Source: SB11 sp035906255 (GTDB lineage: Bacteria; Bacteroidota; Bacteroidia; UBA8524). From it: 64,000 bases of DNA. Both the position numbers and the translations under genes were made by a program. Shown here piece by piece: positions 1 to 9,127 of the stretch. The DNA is taken from contig JAMIFM010000032.1 of assembly GCA_035906255.1 (NCBI GenBank), forward strand, positions 11,636 to 75,635. Reading direction: 5' to 3'. Numbering within the stretch: the first letter of the stretch is position 1; the number at the start of each line of letters is the position of its first letter. Below the pieces are notes generated by a model that made no database searches, was not told where the DNA came from, and saw only the letters and a list, made by a program, of their open reading frames with translations.

Positions 1-192
1 GACAGCGAAGTTAAAGTAAGCGTAACCGACATTTTGGGTCGCGAAGTTGCCGTTATTGCCAACGGTAAATTTGCCCAAGGTGCACAAGAGTTTGCTTTTG
101 ATGCTGCACAATACAACGCCACTCCCGGTTTGTATTTTGTACAACTAAATGTAAACGGAAACGTATTCACCAAAAAACTAATGGTTGAATAA
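1..192 (+). CDS. C-terminal end of a secreted protein with a T9SS type A sorting domain (partial)
   Basis: The open frame enters from the left edge and stops at TAA 190-192, so only the last 63 residues are visible. They have the layout of a type IX secretion (Por) type A sorting domain: a V-x-V-x-D-x-L-G-R-E-V strand near the start, a central F-x-A-Q-Y stretch, then P-G-L-Y-F-V-Q-L-x-V-x-G and the final T-K-K-L-M-V. Such domains direct outer-membrane export and are removed on secretion. The catalytic or adhesive part lies outside the window, so the function is unknown. A strong terminator follows at once. Confidence 0.85.
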   Translation, partial: DSEVKVSVTDILGREVAVIANGKFAQGAQEFAFDAAQYNATPGLYFVQLNVNGNVFTKKLMVE

Positions 193-211
193 TCATCAAC
201 CAACTACATAT

Positions 212-249
212 AAAAAAGAAAGGCTGCCCTTGGGCAGCCTTTCTTTTTT
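212..249. terminator. Bidirectional hairpin terminator
   Basis: GGCTGCCC and GGGCAGCC arms around a TT loop are flanked by an A-tract on the left and a T-tract on the right, so the hairpin can terminate in both directions. It lies 20 bp after the T9SS-domain gene. Confidence 0.85.
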
Positions 250-371
250 ATATTGTGACTTTGTATAACGGATAGCAGGAGGCAACTTATTACGCTCTGT
301 TAACCCACTTGCAATAAGTTTCCTTGCTGCGCTTCGGAATGACAGGAAAACAAAGCACTATACATACTAAC

Positions 372-403
372 AAAAAAGGGACTCTCTCAAGTCCCTTTCT
401 TTT
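372..403 (-). terminator. Hairpin terminator of the M61 peptidase gene
   Basis: AAGGGACT and AGTCCCTT arms with a six-base loop are followed, on the minus strand, by a T-run. It sits about 20 bp beyond the stop codon of the leftward M61 gene. Confidence 0.75.
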
Positions 404-421
404 ATTGTTAAGCCCACTCGG

Positions 422-2146
422 TTAAAACTCTTGTTTACTCCATGCCTTAAAGAAATCTTTTTGGGCTTGAGTGGCATTGGTTTGTTTCACCAAATGGTAC
501 TCATCAAAATAAGTATTAGCACCTGCACTAAGCTGTATGGTTTTATCAGCATATATAGTATGAAGTCCGATTGTTATGCCGTTTGTATTCAATGCAAATA
601 CTTCATCAAAATGAATATCGACAGTATATTCTACCCCATTAATTGAGGTAATAAAAGCACCTAATGCTACCCCTGCTTTATCGGCAGGGCTATCTTCAGC
701 AACTGCGGCTACAACAAGGTGTCCCGCAGAACGCACCGCTTTAATACCGTATAAACGCTCAAGAGTATCGGCAATAGGATTAACTACCAATGTTAAACCT
801 AATTTATCAAGGGTTTGCGGCAATTGTTTTTCAATGTTTCCTTTGCCCCAAATAATATCTCTAAAATAGGCCTCCATATCTAACCCGCTCACCTCTTCAA
901 TAGCCGCCCTGTAATCTTCTTCGGTATAGCCTGCCCCGTTCATAAAGCAACGGTCATACATCAATTTAAGCACAGTATCCATACTGGCTTTGTTATCGGT
1001 TGCTTCACGAATTGCAACATCTGCAATAAGTGCTGATAACATCCCTTCAACATAAATAGAGACCTTACGCCCGGGTGTACCGGGCACGTAACCGTCAAGC
1101 CACGTGTCAAACGATGAATCGGCAACCGAATAGTTGTAACGACCCGTATTATCAAAGTGTCGTTGTAAATCTTTTGAAAACTCACCCGCGTAAGTTTCAA
1201 AGCTATTTACGCCTGAACGTAGTAACATATAATCACCATAATAGGTAGTGATGCCTTCATACACATACCCAAGTGTGCTGTAATTTTCTTTGGTGTAATC
1301 GTAGGGTAACATTGCTGCCGGCCTTAGCCGCTTTATGTTCCAAAAATGGAACAACTCGTGCGAACAAATAGCCAATAAATCGCGGTGTTTTTCAGGTGTA
1401 TGAAACTCCATTCCAAGACCCATAGCTATCACGGTACTGTGGCAATGCTCAACCCCATGCCTGAAACTGTTAGGCATTAGATGTATCAGGTAATGATAGC
1501 CGTTTGACGGAAAATGATTGAATACCGCAACTTGCTCACGGGTATAGGCGGCTACCTCTTGCACAAACCTATCGGCATCCAAAGTGTGCTTTCCGCTAAT
1601 CCAAACGTGTTGGGTTACACCTTCAACCACGGTACTGTAATGTTCTAATGATGGAGATGCCATTAATGGCGAATCGGCCAGTTCATCAAAGTTTTGTGCT
1701 TTTAGTGTTTTACCCTCCGAAGGTAATGCACAAGCAATTATGAAATTATCGGGAATGTCCAGCTTTAACTCGCAGGGTTTATCGATGCTTGTGGTTTCAT
1801 ATACCAAACAGTTAACGGGGTTCACATACAACATACTTTCGTCGGTATATGTAGAGCCTGCATCAAGCACAGCGGCAAAATATTGGTAGCTGATAGTGAT
1901 AATACTGTTTCCAAGTGTTTGTACCAGCCACAAATCTTTGGTTACTTTAAAAAATGGAAGCTCGTTTCCCTTGCTATCAAGTACTGTAAACTTACGTACG
2001 TTTTTAGCAAAATTGCCCAATTCATACCTGCCGGGTCTCCACGAAGGCAGTTGAATTTCTACAATGTCTTGATTAACATTTTCAAGTATGGCTTCAATGG
2101 TAATATAGCGGTGGTGGGGTTGTGTGTGAAAAATAGTGTACTTCAT
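422..2146 (-). CDS. M61 family metallopeptidase (glycyl aminopeptidase-like) with PDZ domain
   Basis: The 574-residue protein begins MKYTIF; a TTG three codons upstream (2153-2155) also keeps the frame open, but the ATG is the likelier start. It has an N-terminal all-beta domain and a thermolysin-like catalytic domain with HELFH at residues 263-267, followed by WNIKRLRP. The HExxH plus W-N-x-K-R-x-R-P pattern is diagnostic of M61. The third zinc ligand is probably the Glu in YEGITTYYGD near 297. A PDZ domain covers about 465-550 and contains A-E-D-S-P-A-D-K-A-G. M61 enzymes remove N-terminal residues such as glycine from peptides. No signal peptide is visible, so the protein is probably cytoplasmic. 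It stands alone with its own terminator. Confidence 0.9.
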   Translation of the reverse strand: MKYTIFHTQPHHRYITIEAILENVNQDIVEIQLPSWRPGRYELGNFAKNVRKFTVLDSKGNELPFFKVTKDLWLVQTLGNSIITISYQYFAAVLDAGSTYTDESMLYVNPVNCLVYETTSIDKPCELKLDIPDNFIIACALPSEGKTLKAQNFDELADSPLMASPSLEHYSTVVEGVTQHVWISGKHTLDADRFVQEVAAYTREQVAVFNHFPSNGYHYLIHLMPNSFRHGVEHCHSTVIAMGLGMEFHTPEKHRDLLAICSHELFHFWNIKRLRPAAMLPYDYTKENYSTLGYVYEGITTYYGDYMLLRSGVNSFETYAGEFSKDLQRHFDNTGRYNYSVADSSFDTWLDGYVPGTPGRKVSIYVEGMLSALIADVAIREATDNKASMDTVLKLMYDRCFMNGAGYTEEDYRAAIEEVSGLDMEAYFRDIIWGKGNIEKQLPQTLDKLGLTLVVNPIADTLERLYGIKAVRSAGHLVVAAVAEDSPADKAGVALGAFITSINGVEYTVDIHFDEVFALNTNGITIGLHTIYADKTIQLSAGANTYFDEYHLVKQTNATQAQKDFFKAWSKQEF

Positions 2147-2178
2147 CCGCTGCAAATGTAGGCTTTACCTGTGGGATA

Positions 2179-2212
2179 TAAAAAGCGAGAGCCCACCATC
2201 CCGGCAGGCTCT
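2179..2212 (-). terminator. Hairpin terminator of the outer-membrane protein gene
   Basis: AGAGCC and GGCTCT arms are followed, on the minus strand, by a T-rich stretch, just downstream of the stop of the leftward gene ending at 2241. Confidence 0.6.
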
Positions 2213-2240
2213 TCACCAAACTAAGCGTGAAATAAATTTC

Positions 2241-3317
2241 TTAAAATCCGCCGAACGATAACCCGAATGAAAAGGGGTTAAGTTCAGGGCCTGCACCTTC
2301 ACGGAACAGAGGAGTGAAAACATAGTTTCCAAACAGGGTAACGTTTCCGTAGCCTACTTTTACAAACGCACCGTAACGAAAATTATTCAGCAAGAAATCG
2401 TCGTACAATTTGTTTTTGCGTTTGCCATCGTCCTCACGCACAGTTTTGAAAAAGCTGGTAAGCCTGTAACCTGCGTGTGCACCGATGGTAATGTGGCCTC
2501 CACGAGAGCTGCCGGGATTAAAGTTAAAACGCAAGGCCACAGGAACGGTTAAAAACCTTGTGGTTAGCTTGTTGCGTTTAAACCCTTCGGTATTACGACC
2601 GGGGTACTGGATGCCGGTTCCAAATGAATCTACCCTGAAATCAATATCGTTACTGAAACGATAATCATTGTTATCATAGTTTATACCGTATACAAAATTC
2701 ACATAGTGCCTGTACAGGTTTATTTTTTGCTGGTAAATACCTACGTTTACGTGTACTGAACGCCAAGGGTCAAGTTCAAGATTGCTAAGCGAAGTGGGCA
2801 TTGAAGGGCTACCGTTGTGCAACAAACCGTTTAAGCCAATGTCAAAAGCAAACCAATCACTCTCAAAGTTTTTAAGGCGTTTGGCAGGCTTGGGTGTTTT
2901 GCCTTTGTTTACAAAGTCGCCGTTCTCAAAGTCAAATCCCATATCCTCTACTAAATCCAAGGGTACACGGATTACCTTTTTAATATCACCGTTGGCATTT
3001 TTGGTAATCACCTCAACATAATCGCCTGAGTCGCTTTCAATCGTAGTTACCACCACAATTTCTTTTTCTACGGTACTATCAGTAGTTGGCGGAGTATCGG
3101 CACACATATCCATATCATCAAAGTTCCAGTTTTTAAACTCCAACGCCCCCATGTTTTTAAACATTTCTGATAATCCTGCCATATCAATGGTGGTTTTCCC
3201 TTCGGCAGTTTCAATCACCAACTTATTACTGTCGGCCTTGGTTATTGTTGTTTTTTGGGCAAAAGCTGTCAAGCTCACCAATGATAGCATCATTGGCAGT
3301 AAGAATTTTCTATACAT
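2241..3317 (-). CDS. Putative outer-membrane beta-barrel protein
   Basis: The 358-residue protein has a cleavable signal peptide (hydrophobic residues 6-18, ending A-F-A-Q). An acidic periplasmic stretch of about 130 residues with no recognised domain follows. The C-terminal half, from about 155, shows alternating polar/aromatic strands and ends in a terminal Phe, as in PorT/OmpA-type barrels. The gene is the last of a leftward cluster with an anti-sigma-like gene (31 bp gap) and an ECF sigma factor, so it may be a target or partner of that regulatory pair. That link is inferred from position only. The substrate is unknown. Confidence 0.6.
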   Translation of the reverse strand: MYRKFLLPMMLSLVSLTAFAQKTTITKADSNKLVIETAEGKTTIDMAGLSEMFKNMGALEFKNWNFDDMDMCADTPPTTDSTVEKEIVVVTTIESDSGDYVEVITKNANGDIKKVIRVPLDLVEDMGFDFENGDFVNKGKTPKPAKRLKNFESDWFAFDIGLNGLLHNGSPSMPTSLSNLELDPWRSVHVNVGIYQQKINLYRHYVNFVYGINYDNNDYRFSNDIDFRVDSFGTGIQYPGRNTEGFKRNKLTTRFLTVPVALRFNFNPGSSRGGHITIGAHAGYRLTSFFKTVREDDGKRKNKLYDDFLLNNFRYGAFVKVGYGNVTLFGNYVFTPLFREGAGPELNPFSFGLSFGGF

Positions 3318-3348
3318 AGTTTTAATATTTGGTTTTAATGTTCAATAT

Positions 3349-4182
3349 TTACCGACGGGTAAATAAACGGCCCTCCCATTCGTATTTTTCAGTTTCAAGG
3401 GTAATGGCCCAGTAGTCTTTGCCTTTATTATCTTCTTGTTTCTCGATGTTAACTTGTGGTTTTTGTAAATAATCAACCAAGCTGCCTATCCTATCCCCCA
3501 CTTTAGCAAACCAGCCTTTTTTATCGGTAGCTTCGGGAGTACCAAATGCCATATCCGAAAGAGGTATTTGCAGTTCTTTTATTTCAGCAGGCTCAGCCAC
3601 TGATACCCCAATTTCATATCCTTTGCTTTGCAACGTGGTGGTGGCAATCAGCTCTTTAATTACAGGTTGTTGCGCCTCAACCTCTGCTATTTCAATCGGC
3701 ATTACCACCTTATCGTCTTTAGGAACATCGTTTTTAGGCTGGCTTACAGCAATTTGAATTGGGTTCTCTACTTGCCCTTTCTCCTCTGCCACATCCGCAT
3801 TAACCTTTGTATCCCCTGTTATAGGGGTAGCCGTTGTTGCAGGTTTGTTGTCGGTCACAGCTACTCCGCCTTCTGTAACTGTATTTTGCGGTACGTATAA
3901 CATTATTGCCAATACTATACTTGCAGCCACTGCTGCGGGCCAAAGTATATAACGCAGGGTTACCTTTTTAGCTACAGGCACGGGTTTCTTTAGTGCTGCT
4001 CTGTTTTTATATACTGTAGCTGTTTCGGGTACAAGCACAGTGCTTTTTAATTGCCTGTACTCACCCATCATTGCAGCATCTTCGGCCAACAATGCTTCCG
4101 CTTTTGCTTTCTCTGCCCCAGTAAGGTCACCTTCAAGGTAAGCCAATAGCAGCAACTCTCTTTCGTTCAGTTCTTCTTTCAT
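3349..4182 (-). CDS. Putative anti-sigma factor (single-pass membrane protein)
   Basis: The 277-residue protein has a soluble N-terminal segment of about 90 residues (E-L-N-E-R-E-L-L-L-L-A-Y-L-E-G-D-L-T) typical of anti-sigma factor heads. One membrane helix lies at about 92-112, followed by a periplasmic Val/Lys/Pro-rich tail with no catalytic motif. The start overlaps the end of the sigma-factor gene by 4 bp (ATGA type), so the two are translationally coupled. By analogy with ECF/anti-sigma pairs it should hold the sigma factor inactive at the membrane. No zinc-binding HxxxCxxC motif is present. Confidence 0.65.
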   Translation of the reverse strand: MKEELNERELLLLAYLEGDLTGAEKAKAEALLAEDAAMMGEYRQLKSTVLVPETATVYKNRAALKKPVPVAKKVTLRYILWPAAVAASIVLAIMLYVPQNTVTEGGVAVTDNKPATTATPITGDTKVNADVAEEKGQVENPIQIAVSQPKNDVPKDDKVVMPIEIAEVEAQQPVIKELIATTTLQSKGYEIGVSVAEPAEIKELQIPLSDMAFGTPEATDKKGWFAKVGDRIGSLVDYLQKPQVNIEKQEDNKGKDYWAITLETEKYEWEGRLFTRR

Positions 4183-4664
4183 ATCAGCACTTCGGGTTTT
4201 CCTATAAATTCTTTTAATGCCATGCGTGCACGGTATATATATACCTTCACTTGCTCAATGCTTAACCCCGCTATTTCGCTAATCTCTTCATAACTATATC
4301 CCTCATAATCGCGAAGCAACACCACTGTACGTTGTTTTTCGGGCAAGCGTTCCAAGCCTTTGTTCAGTGCCTCGCGCAATCCGCTGTATTCGTTTGCAGG
4401 TAGCTCACTATCGTGTACTCCCTCTTCAATTTGCACCCACCGTTTGTTTTGCCTTATCACATCAATCATGTTGTTATAGGCTATTTTAAACAGGTAAGGT
4501 TTCACTTTTTCAAACAACACTTCATCGCGACGCACCCACAGTTTCTCAAACGTGTTTTGAACAATGTTGTCGGCCTCAAATTCATCCCCCATGTTTTTAA
4601 GGATAAACCTATATAGGCCGTCAGCATACATATCCACGCTTTGGTTATACTGCTGTTCTGTCAT
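4179..4664 (-). CDS. ECF-type RNA polymerase sigma factor
   Basis: The 161-residue protein carries sigma-70 region 2 (D-G-L-Y-R-F-I-L-K-N-M-G-D-x-F-E-A-D-N-I-V-Q-N-T-F-E-K-L-W) and region 4 (L-P-E-K-Q-R-T-V-V-L-L-R-D-Y-E-G-Y-S-Y-E-E-I-S-E-I-A-G-L-S). Length and domain content fit the ECF group. It directs RNA polymerase to a stress or envelope regulon. It is coupled to the downstream anti-sigma-like gene by a 4-bp overlap. The regulon cannot be told from this sequence. Confidence 0.92.
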   Translation of the reverse strand: MTEQQYNQSVDMYADGLYRFILKNMGDEFEADNIVQNTFEKLWVRRDEVLFEKVKPYLFKIAYNNMIDVIRQNKRWVQIEEGVHDSELPANEYSGLREALNKGLERLPEKQRTVVLLRDYEGYSYEEISEIAGLSIEQVKVYIYRARMALKEFIGKPEVLI

Positions 4665-5014
4665 TGTTCTCTCGTTATACGGTGCAGGGTTACGGAAAGT
4701 TACACTATTTTTTAAAAAACATTCAATACACTGTTTTTCAGTTAATTAAAAACACATACTGATACTACATATATACAATTAATACGACCTTGTCCCTCAA
4801 ATCAAAACCCTAAAAACAAAGACATCATGTTTACTAATTAAGGGCGGAAAAAAAATTAACCTGAATATAAAATTCAGGTCTTTTAAAAGTAGCGTTCCGA
4901 ATGGTTTAAAACCATTCGGAACGAACCATGTGCAAGAGGCGGACTTTATACCCGTTGGCACAACAAGGGTAAAACTGTTGTTTTTGAGGTTGACTCTTTG
5001 TGTATTAATGCCTG
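4665..5014. other. 350-bp intergenic region with a long palindrome
   Basis: This non-coding gap separates the ECF cluster from the DUF5686 gene; both flanking genes are leftward. It is AT-rich on the left and must hold the promoter for the sigma operon, but no clear TTG/TAnnTTTG pair was found on the minus strand. It contains a perfect inverted repeat (4893-4923), listed separately. No gene is supported. Confidence 0.6.
4893..4923. repeat. 31-bp perfect palindrome (15-bp arms)
   Basis: The arms CGTTCCGAATGGTTT and AAACCATTCGGAACG surround a single A. No T-run follows directly on either strand, so this is either a weak terminator for the upstream gene set or an intergenic repeat or operator. 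Nothing in the flanks decides between these. Confidence 0.6.
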
Positions 5015-7438
5015 TTAAAAATTCAACGGGGTGGATACACTTAGCTTAACTGCAAAGTTCTTGGCCGGTTTATCAAAACTGTAGGGGCCATAACGGTAAA
5101 ATGCGCCGATACCGTAACCTGTGAACTTAACACGCAAAATATTATCTATTTGGATACCGCTTTCAAAAAAGCCTTTATCAGCTGATTTGAGAGCAAAGTT
5201 TTTGTGTGCACCGTTGTTATCAAACCCGCTTATGTACATATTGGTAACAAAAATCACATCGGGGCTGAATTTTTTGGTTTTAAACAGCAAACTGCCAAAG
5301 TTGTGGCGGAAAAATAATGCAGCATACCTATCACCAAAAAACTCATTGAAACGCATGGTTTCAAACGCCCACGAGGTAACAATGCTAAGGTTTTTATTAT
5401 TAAAGCCCGATTTACCAAAGTGCAGTTCGGTATAAGGCACATTACCTTCAGTATTGCCTGCCATTAAACGCATATAGCTATGCCCTGTGTGGCGTACCCT
5501 AAAATCATACTCAGCAATTAAATCAGTACGGAAAAAGTCGAACTGCCCGTCCATCACATTATTAAATCCTTTGGTAAAGGTGGCATACACTATCGGCCAT
5601 TTAGTATCTTTTGCTCTTAATTGTCCAAAAGAACGCACCAGCTTTTCGCCCGGTGCCCAGCGCAGCGATACAACTGCATTTGTAAAGCGGTAATACTGTT
5701 GCAACCCGTCGCCGTAACGGTAGGTTGTTGTTGCCAGCTTATTAACACGCTCTACTCCCACTTCAGCAGTTATATACCTTAGCAAACGAGTACCAAAAGT
5801 GGCCTTGCTGCGCTCTACCCTATCCATTACTGAAATATATAAGTAACGCATCGACTCCATTTTTGGAGTGGTGTACTGCCCCACAGGCTGCATACCCGTT
5901 TCCATTACATCATTGCTATACAACACATCAAAGTACGACGACTTGGTTTTGTTAAGGTATAATGTACCGTTACCGCCAAATTTGCTATGCAGGTCTTTAA
6001 AACCGTACGCATAAAAACCGCCCAGACTGAACCAGCGGCTAAGCCTGTCGTTGGTAGATAATCGAGCACCCAAACGTATTCCCTCAAAGTTGTTAAAACT
6101 CAATATATCAGCCAAGTGAATATTTAAAAACCCTACAGCCCATTTACCTGTTTGGGCTATTCGCAAAAACTCAAGCCTGCGGTCAAGGTTCAGTTCTTTA
6201 CCCACACTGTCAACAATTACATACGTCAAAGAGTCTTTGGCACTTAGTTTTTCCTGCCTGTTTTTTTCCCAAAATTCTTCATCTTTATTCAAAGCATCGG
6301 GGGCAAAATCAAGCTCAACATTATCAAACTGCTTCTTTTTAAGTGCGGGAGCCAAATTAATGGCATACAAAGTTGTTTTGGCTTTGCCCAAAGGGGTTAG
6401 CTTGTAGCTTTTATTTTTGGTAGTATCTTCAAGACCTACCGAAATTCCTGCAAAAACAAACTCTGAGGTAAACAGCGAAGGGAAATAAACATCTTCGCCC
6501 ATTTTTTGATAATTCTGCACCACTTGGGTAGAAAATCCGCCTGTTTCTTCCATTTTGGCAGTAGCTTTCAGCACCGCATATTTCTGGGTATGTATATATA
6601 ACAAACCGCTTAGTCCGCTAAAGTTCTTACCCTTTCGGGGTTGGTAATAAATAACATAAGCAGTTTCACCTGCCTCCTCTACCGTATCTTGTAAAATAAA
6701 AAGGTATTTACGAGTGTTACCCTCTGCAATAGGGCTTAGGTATTCTTTACCCAATATTTTTATATAGTTTTTATAAAATGAGAACGACTGTATTTCTGTT
6801 GCCAACAAAGCATACTGTGCGTTTTGCAAACCCGATATACGGCTGGCTTCTACAGTTTCTTTATATTTTCCGGGCTTCATGTACAGCTTTTCGGTAATAC
6901 TCTCCATCAAAAACAAATTCATTTTGTTTACGAGGGTATCCTCAAAACTGTCAAGGGTATCGTTTTCGTTAAAAAATGCGCTGTCAACGTCACGATTAAT
7001 ATTTACCACAAACTTGTTGTAGCTCTTATAGCTAAACGTTTCAAGGTTTTCGGGGTCGTGTTTTTTGCGGTTATCGTTCACCTTACGCATAATCACGTCA
7101 GCAGGGTTTTCACCGGGCATTACTACCGTTTCTTCCAACGATAAAGCCAGTGGTTTCAGTTTTACATCAAGGCGTGTGTGGCTTGCTATTTTTACCTCGT
7201 ACTTTTCATACCCCATATAACTAAATACAAGTATTCCGCCCCCGGCAGGCAGGTCTATGGTAAAATTACCTTTCAAATCAGTATAAGTACCGTGTGTGGT
7301 GCCTTTTTGATAAATATTCACGTAGGCCAGTTGGCTTTTATCAGAGGCATCTGTAACAGCGCCCTCAACTGTAATGCTTTGCCCGATGGCTGAGTAGCAA
7401 GTTATTGCTATGATAAGTAGGAGTAGTAGTTTTTTCAT
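5015..7438 (-). CDS. DUF5686 family outer-membrane protein with N-terminal carboxypeptidase-regulatory-like domain
   Basis: The start is taken at the ATG giving MKKLLLLLIIAITCYSAIGQ, a clean signal peptide; the frame is open 17 codons further upstream. Residues about 21-105 form a CarboxypepD_reg-like beta-sandwich (V-T-D-A-S-D-K-S-Q-L-A-Y-V-N-I-Y-Q-K-G-T-T...G-N-F-T-I-D-L-P). The rest matches the DUF5686 layout: a long mixed periplasmic region and a C-terminal beta-barrel with many aromatic-ended strands, closing in N-F. These proteins are common in Bacteroidota and their role is not settled. At 807 residues the length is normal. It is a single gene. Confidence 0.85.
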   Translation of the reverse strand: MKKLLLLLIIAITCYSAIGQSITVEGAVTDASDKSQLAYVNIYQKGTTHGTYTDLKGNFTIDLPAGGGILVFSYMGYEKYEVKIASHTRLDVKLKPLALSLEETVVMPGENPADVIMRKVNDNRKKHDPENLETFSYKSYNKFVVNINRDVDSAFFNENDTLDSFEDTLVNKMNLFLMESITEKLYMKPGKYKETVEASRISGLQNAQYALLATEIQSFSFYKNYIKILGKEYLSPIAEGNTRKYLFILQDTVEEAGETAYVIYYQPRKGKNFSGLSGLLYIHTQKYAVLKATAKMEETGGFSTQVVQNYQKMGEDVYFPSLFTSEFVFAGISVGLEDTTKNKSYKLTPLGKAKTTLYAINLAPALKKKQFDNVELDFAPDALNKDEEFWEKNRQEKLSAKDSLTYVIVDSVGKELNLDRRLEFLRIAQTGKWAVGFLNIHLADILSFNNFEGIRLGARLSTNDRLSRWFSLGGFYAYGFKDLHSKFGGNGTLYLNKTKSSYFDVLYSNDVMETGMQPVGQYTTPKMESMRYLYISVMDRVERSKATFGTRLLRYITAEVGVERVNKLATTTYRYGDGLQQYYRFTNAVVSLRWAPGEKLVRSFGQLRAKDTKWPIVYATFTKGFNNVMDGQFDFFRTDLIAEYDFRVRHTGHSYMRLMAGNTEGNVPYTELHFGKSGFNNKNLSIVTSWAFETMRFNEFFGDRYAALFFRHNFGSLLFKTKKFSPDVIFVTNMYISGFDNNGAHKNFALKSADKGFFESGIQIDNILRVKFTGYGIGAFYRYGPYSFDKPAKNFAVKLSVSTPLNF

Positions 7439-7526
7439 CGTTTGCTTATACGAATAAAGGTATGTTTTTGTTACAAACAGAAAACTCATGGATAAAGTCA
7501 GCCTTTTATTCGACTTTTGCTAACGG

Positions 7527-8393
7527 ATGGATGAAAAAACATCAACACTAACGCTGTTTTTTAAGCTGGTGCGGTACCCCAACCTGCTTATTATGGCTGC
7601 CACACAGGTATTTGCTGCCTTTTGCCTATCGGTTGAAGAATTTTCGGCGTTTACACACGCAGGGTTTATTTTCACACTGCTTGCCACCCTTTTTATTGCC
7701 GCAGGCGGATATATCATCAATGATATTTTTGATGCTGCTGCCGATACAGTAAACAAACCTGCTAAAACCTTTATAACCCCTGCCAACCGTAACTTTTTTG
7801 CCCAAGTTTATTACGGCCTAAGTATGGTGGGTATTTTACTGGGGTTGGCGGCCAATATAGTAGTGGGTATTATATGTGCTGCAATGGCAGTGCTGTTATA
7901 CTTGTATAGTTACAAACTGAAAAAAACAGTGCTGCTGGGCAATATTTCAGTGGCATTTATGAGTGCCGTTACCCCGGGCATACTTATATGTGTATTGCCC
8001 AATCCAAGCAGGTCGTTTATTATACTATATGCAGGTTTTGCCTTTATTACCACATTGGTGCGTGAGGCAGTAAAGGATATTGAAGATGAGGAAGGCGACC
8101 GCACTGCCGGTTACTCTACCCTACCCGTAATATATGGTGAGGCCATTGCTAAAAAAATAACCGTAATATTGGCCGCAGCGCAGGTGATACTATTGTTGGT
8201 TTTTGCCTTATGGTGTTTAATTTCGCTTAGGTTATGGGCTTTTTATTACCTGATAGCATTAGTGGCCATTCCATCTGTAGGACTGGCTTTACTTATTTTT
8301 TGGGCAAAAGATAAAGACCATTATTCACAAGCAAGTTTGTTGTGCAAACTGATAATGATAACGGGCATAGCCTCGATGTATTTGGTTAATTAG
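7527..8393 (+). CDS. UbiA-family prenyltransferase (geranylgeranylglycerol-phosphate synthase-like)
   Basis: The 288-residue polytopic membrane protein has about eight to nine hydrophobic helices. It carries the two Asp-rich motifs of UbiA enzymes: N-D-I-F-D-A-A-A-D at about 65-73 and D-I-E-D-E-E-G-D at about 184-191, which bind Mg-prenyl diphosphate. UbiA enzymes transfer a prenyl chain to an aromatic or lipid acceptor in the membrane. Bacteroidota members are often annotated as geranylgeranylglycerol-phosphate geranylgeranyltransferase, but the acceptor cannot be deduced here. It is the first gene of a rightward run with maf and aroC. Confidence 0.85.
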   Translation: MDEKTSTLTLFFKLVRYPNLLIMAATQVFAAFCLSVEEFSAFTHAGFIFTLLATLFIAAGGYIINDIFDAAADTVNKPAKTFITPANRNFFAQVYYGLSMVGILLGLAANIVVGIICAAMAVLLYLYSYKLKKTVLLGNISVAFMSAVTPGILICVLPNPSRSFIILYAGFAFITTLVREAVKDIEDEEGDRTAGYSTLPVIYGEAIAKKITVILAAAQVILLLVFALWCLISLRLWAFYYLIALVAIPSVGLALLIFWAKDKDHYSQASLLCKLIMITGIASMYLVN

Positions 8394-8451
8394 CTTTATA
8401 TAATATACCCGCTTGCGGTTGGTTAAAACTGACCGCTTTTGCAATTACAGC

Positions 8452-8479
8452 GTGCAGCGGGACTTAAGTCCCGCTGCAC
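8452..8479. repeat. 28-bp perfect palindrome
   Basis: The 14-bp arms GTGCAGCGGGACTT and AAGTCCCGCTGCAC meet without a loop. It lies between the UbiA and maf genes, 16 bp before a second hairpin. A T-rich stretch follows on the plus strand, so it may act as a terminator of the UbiA gene, or it may be an intergenic palindromic repeat. Confidence 0.7.
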
Positions 8480-8496
8480 ACTATAATTTTTAACAA

Positions 8497-8516
8497 AACA
8501 GGATTTCAATCCTGTT
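8497..8516. repeat. 20-bp inverted repeat
   Basis: The 9-bp arms AACAGGATT and AATCCTGTT are separated by TC. It lies 24 bp before the maf start codon and directly follows the 28-bp palindrome, so the two probably belong to one intergenic repeat element or to the maf 5' leader. Confidence 0.5.
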
Positions 8517-8539
8517 ATAACGGATTATAGTATTTTGAG

Positions 8540-9112
8540 ATGAAAAAACTGTTATTAGCCTCACAATCGCCCCGCAGACAGCAATTGCTGCACGATGCCG
8601 GTTTTGATTTTGAGGTGGTGAAGATTGATGTGGAAGAAGATTTCCCCGACCATTTGAAAGCGGAAGAAATCCCGATGTTTTTAGCTGAAAAGAAAGCAAA
8701 CGGTTATGTGGGTGATTTAGATAATGCTATTGTAATTACTGCCGATACTACAGTATGGGTAGATAATAAGGTACTAAATAAGCCTGCCGACTTTGACGAA
8801 GCATTTGCCATGATTAAATCCCTTTCGGGCAAGGCACATCATGTTTATACGGGTGTTTGCCTGCGTGCAGCAGGTAAGCAGCATACATTTTTTAGTGATA
8901 CCGAAGTGCATTTTGCTTCTATCTCCGATGAAGATATTGCGTACTACATTAATACCTACAAACCCTACGACAAAGCCGGTGCCTACGGCATACAAGAATG
9001 GATAGGCTACCGTTTTGTACAAAAAATAAACGGCGATTACAACAACGTGGTCGGTTTTCCTTTGGAGCAGTTTTGTAGGGAAATTGAAAAATTTGCCACC
9101 GATAACAAATAA
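8540..9112 (+). CDS. maf: Maf-like nucleoside triphosphate pyrophosphatase
   Basis: The 190-residue protein starts M-K-K-L-L-L-A-S-Q-S-P-R-R-Q-Q-L-L, the Maf signature (S-x-S-P-R-R). A-D-T-T-V-W near residue 75 and the C-terminal Y-x-N-V-V-G-F-P-L also match. Maf/YhdE enzymes hydrolyse dTTP, UTP or modified nucleotides to monophosphate and pyrophosphate in the cytoplasm (housekeeping and septum-related). It is complete and followed after 15 bp by aroC, probably in one transcript. Confidence 0.92.
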   Translation: MKKLLLASQSPRRQQLLHDAGFDFEVVKIDVEEDFPDHLKAEEIPMFLAEKKANGYVGDLDNAIVITADTTVWVDNKVLNKPADFDEAFAMIKSLSGKAHHVYTGVCLRAAGKQHTFFSDTEVHFASISDEDIAYYINTYKPYDKAGAYGIQEWIGYRFVQKINGDYNNVVGFPLEQFCREIEKFATDNK

Positions 9113-9127
9113 CTGATAACTATACCA

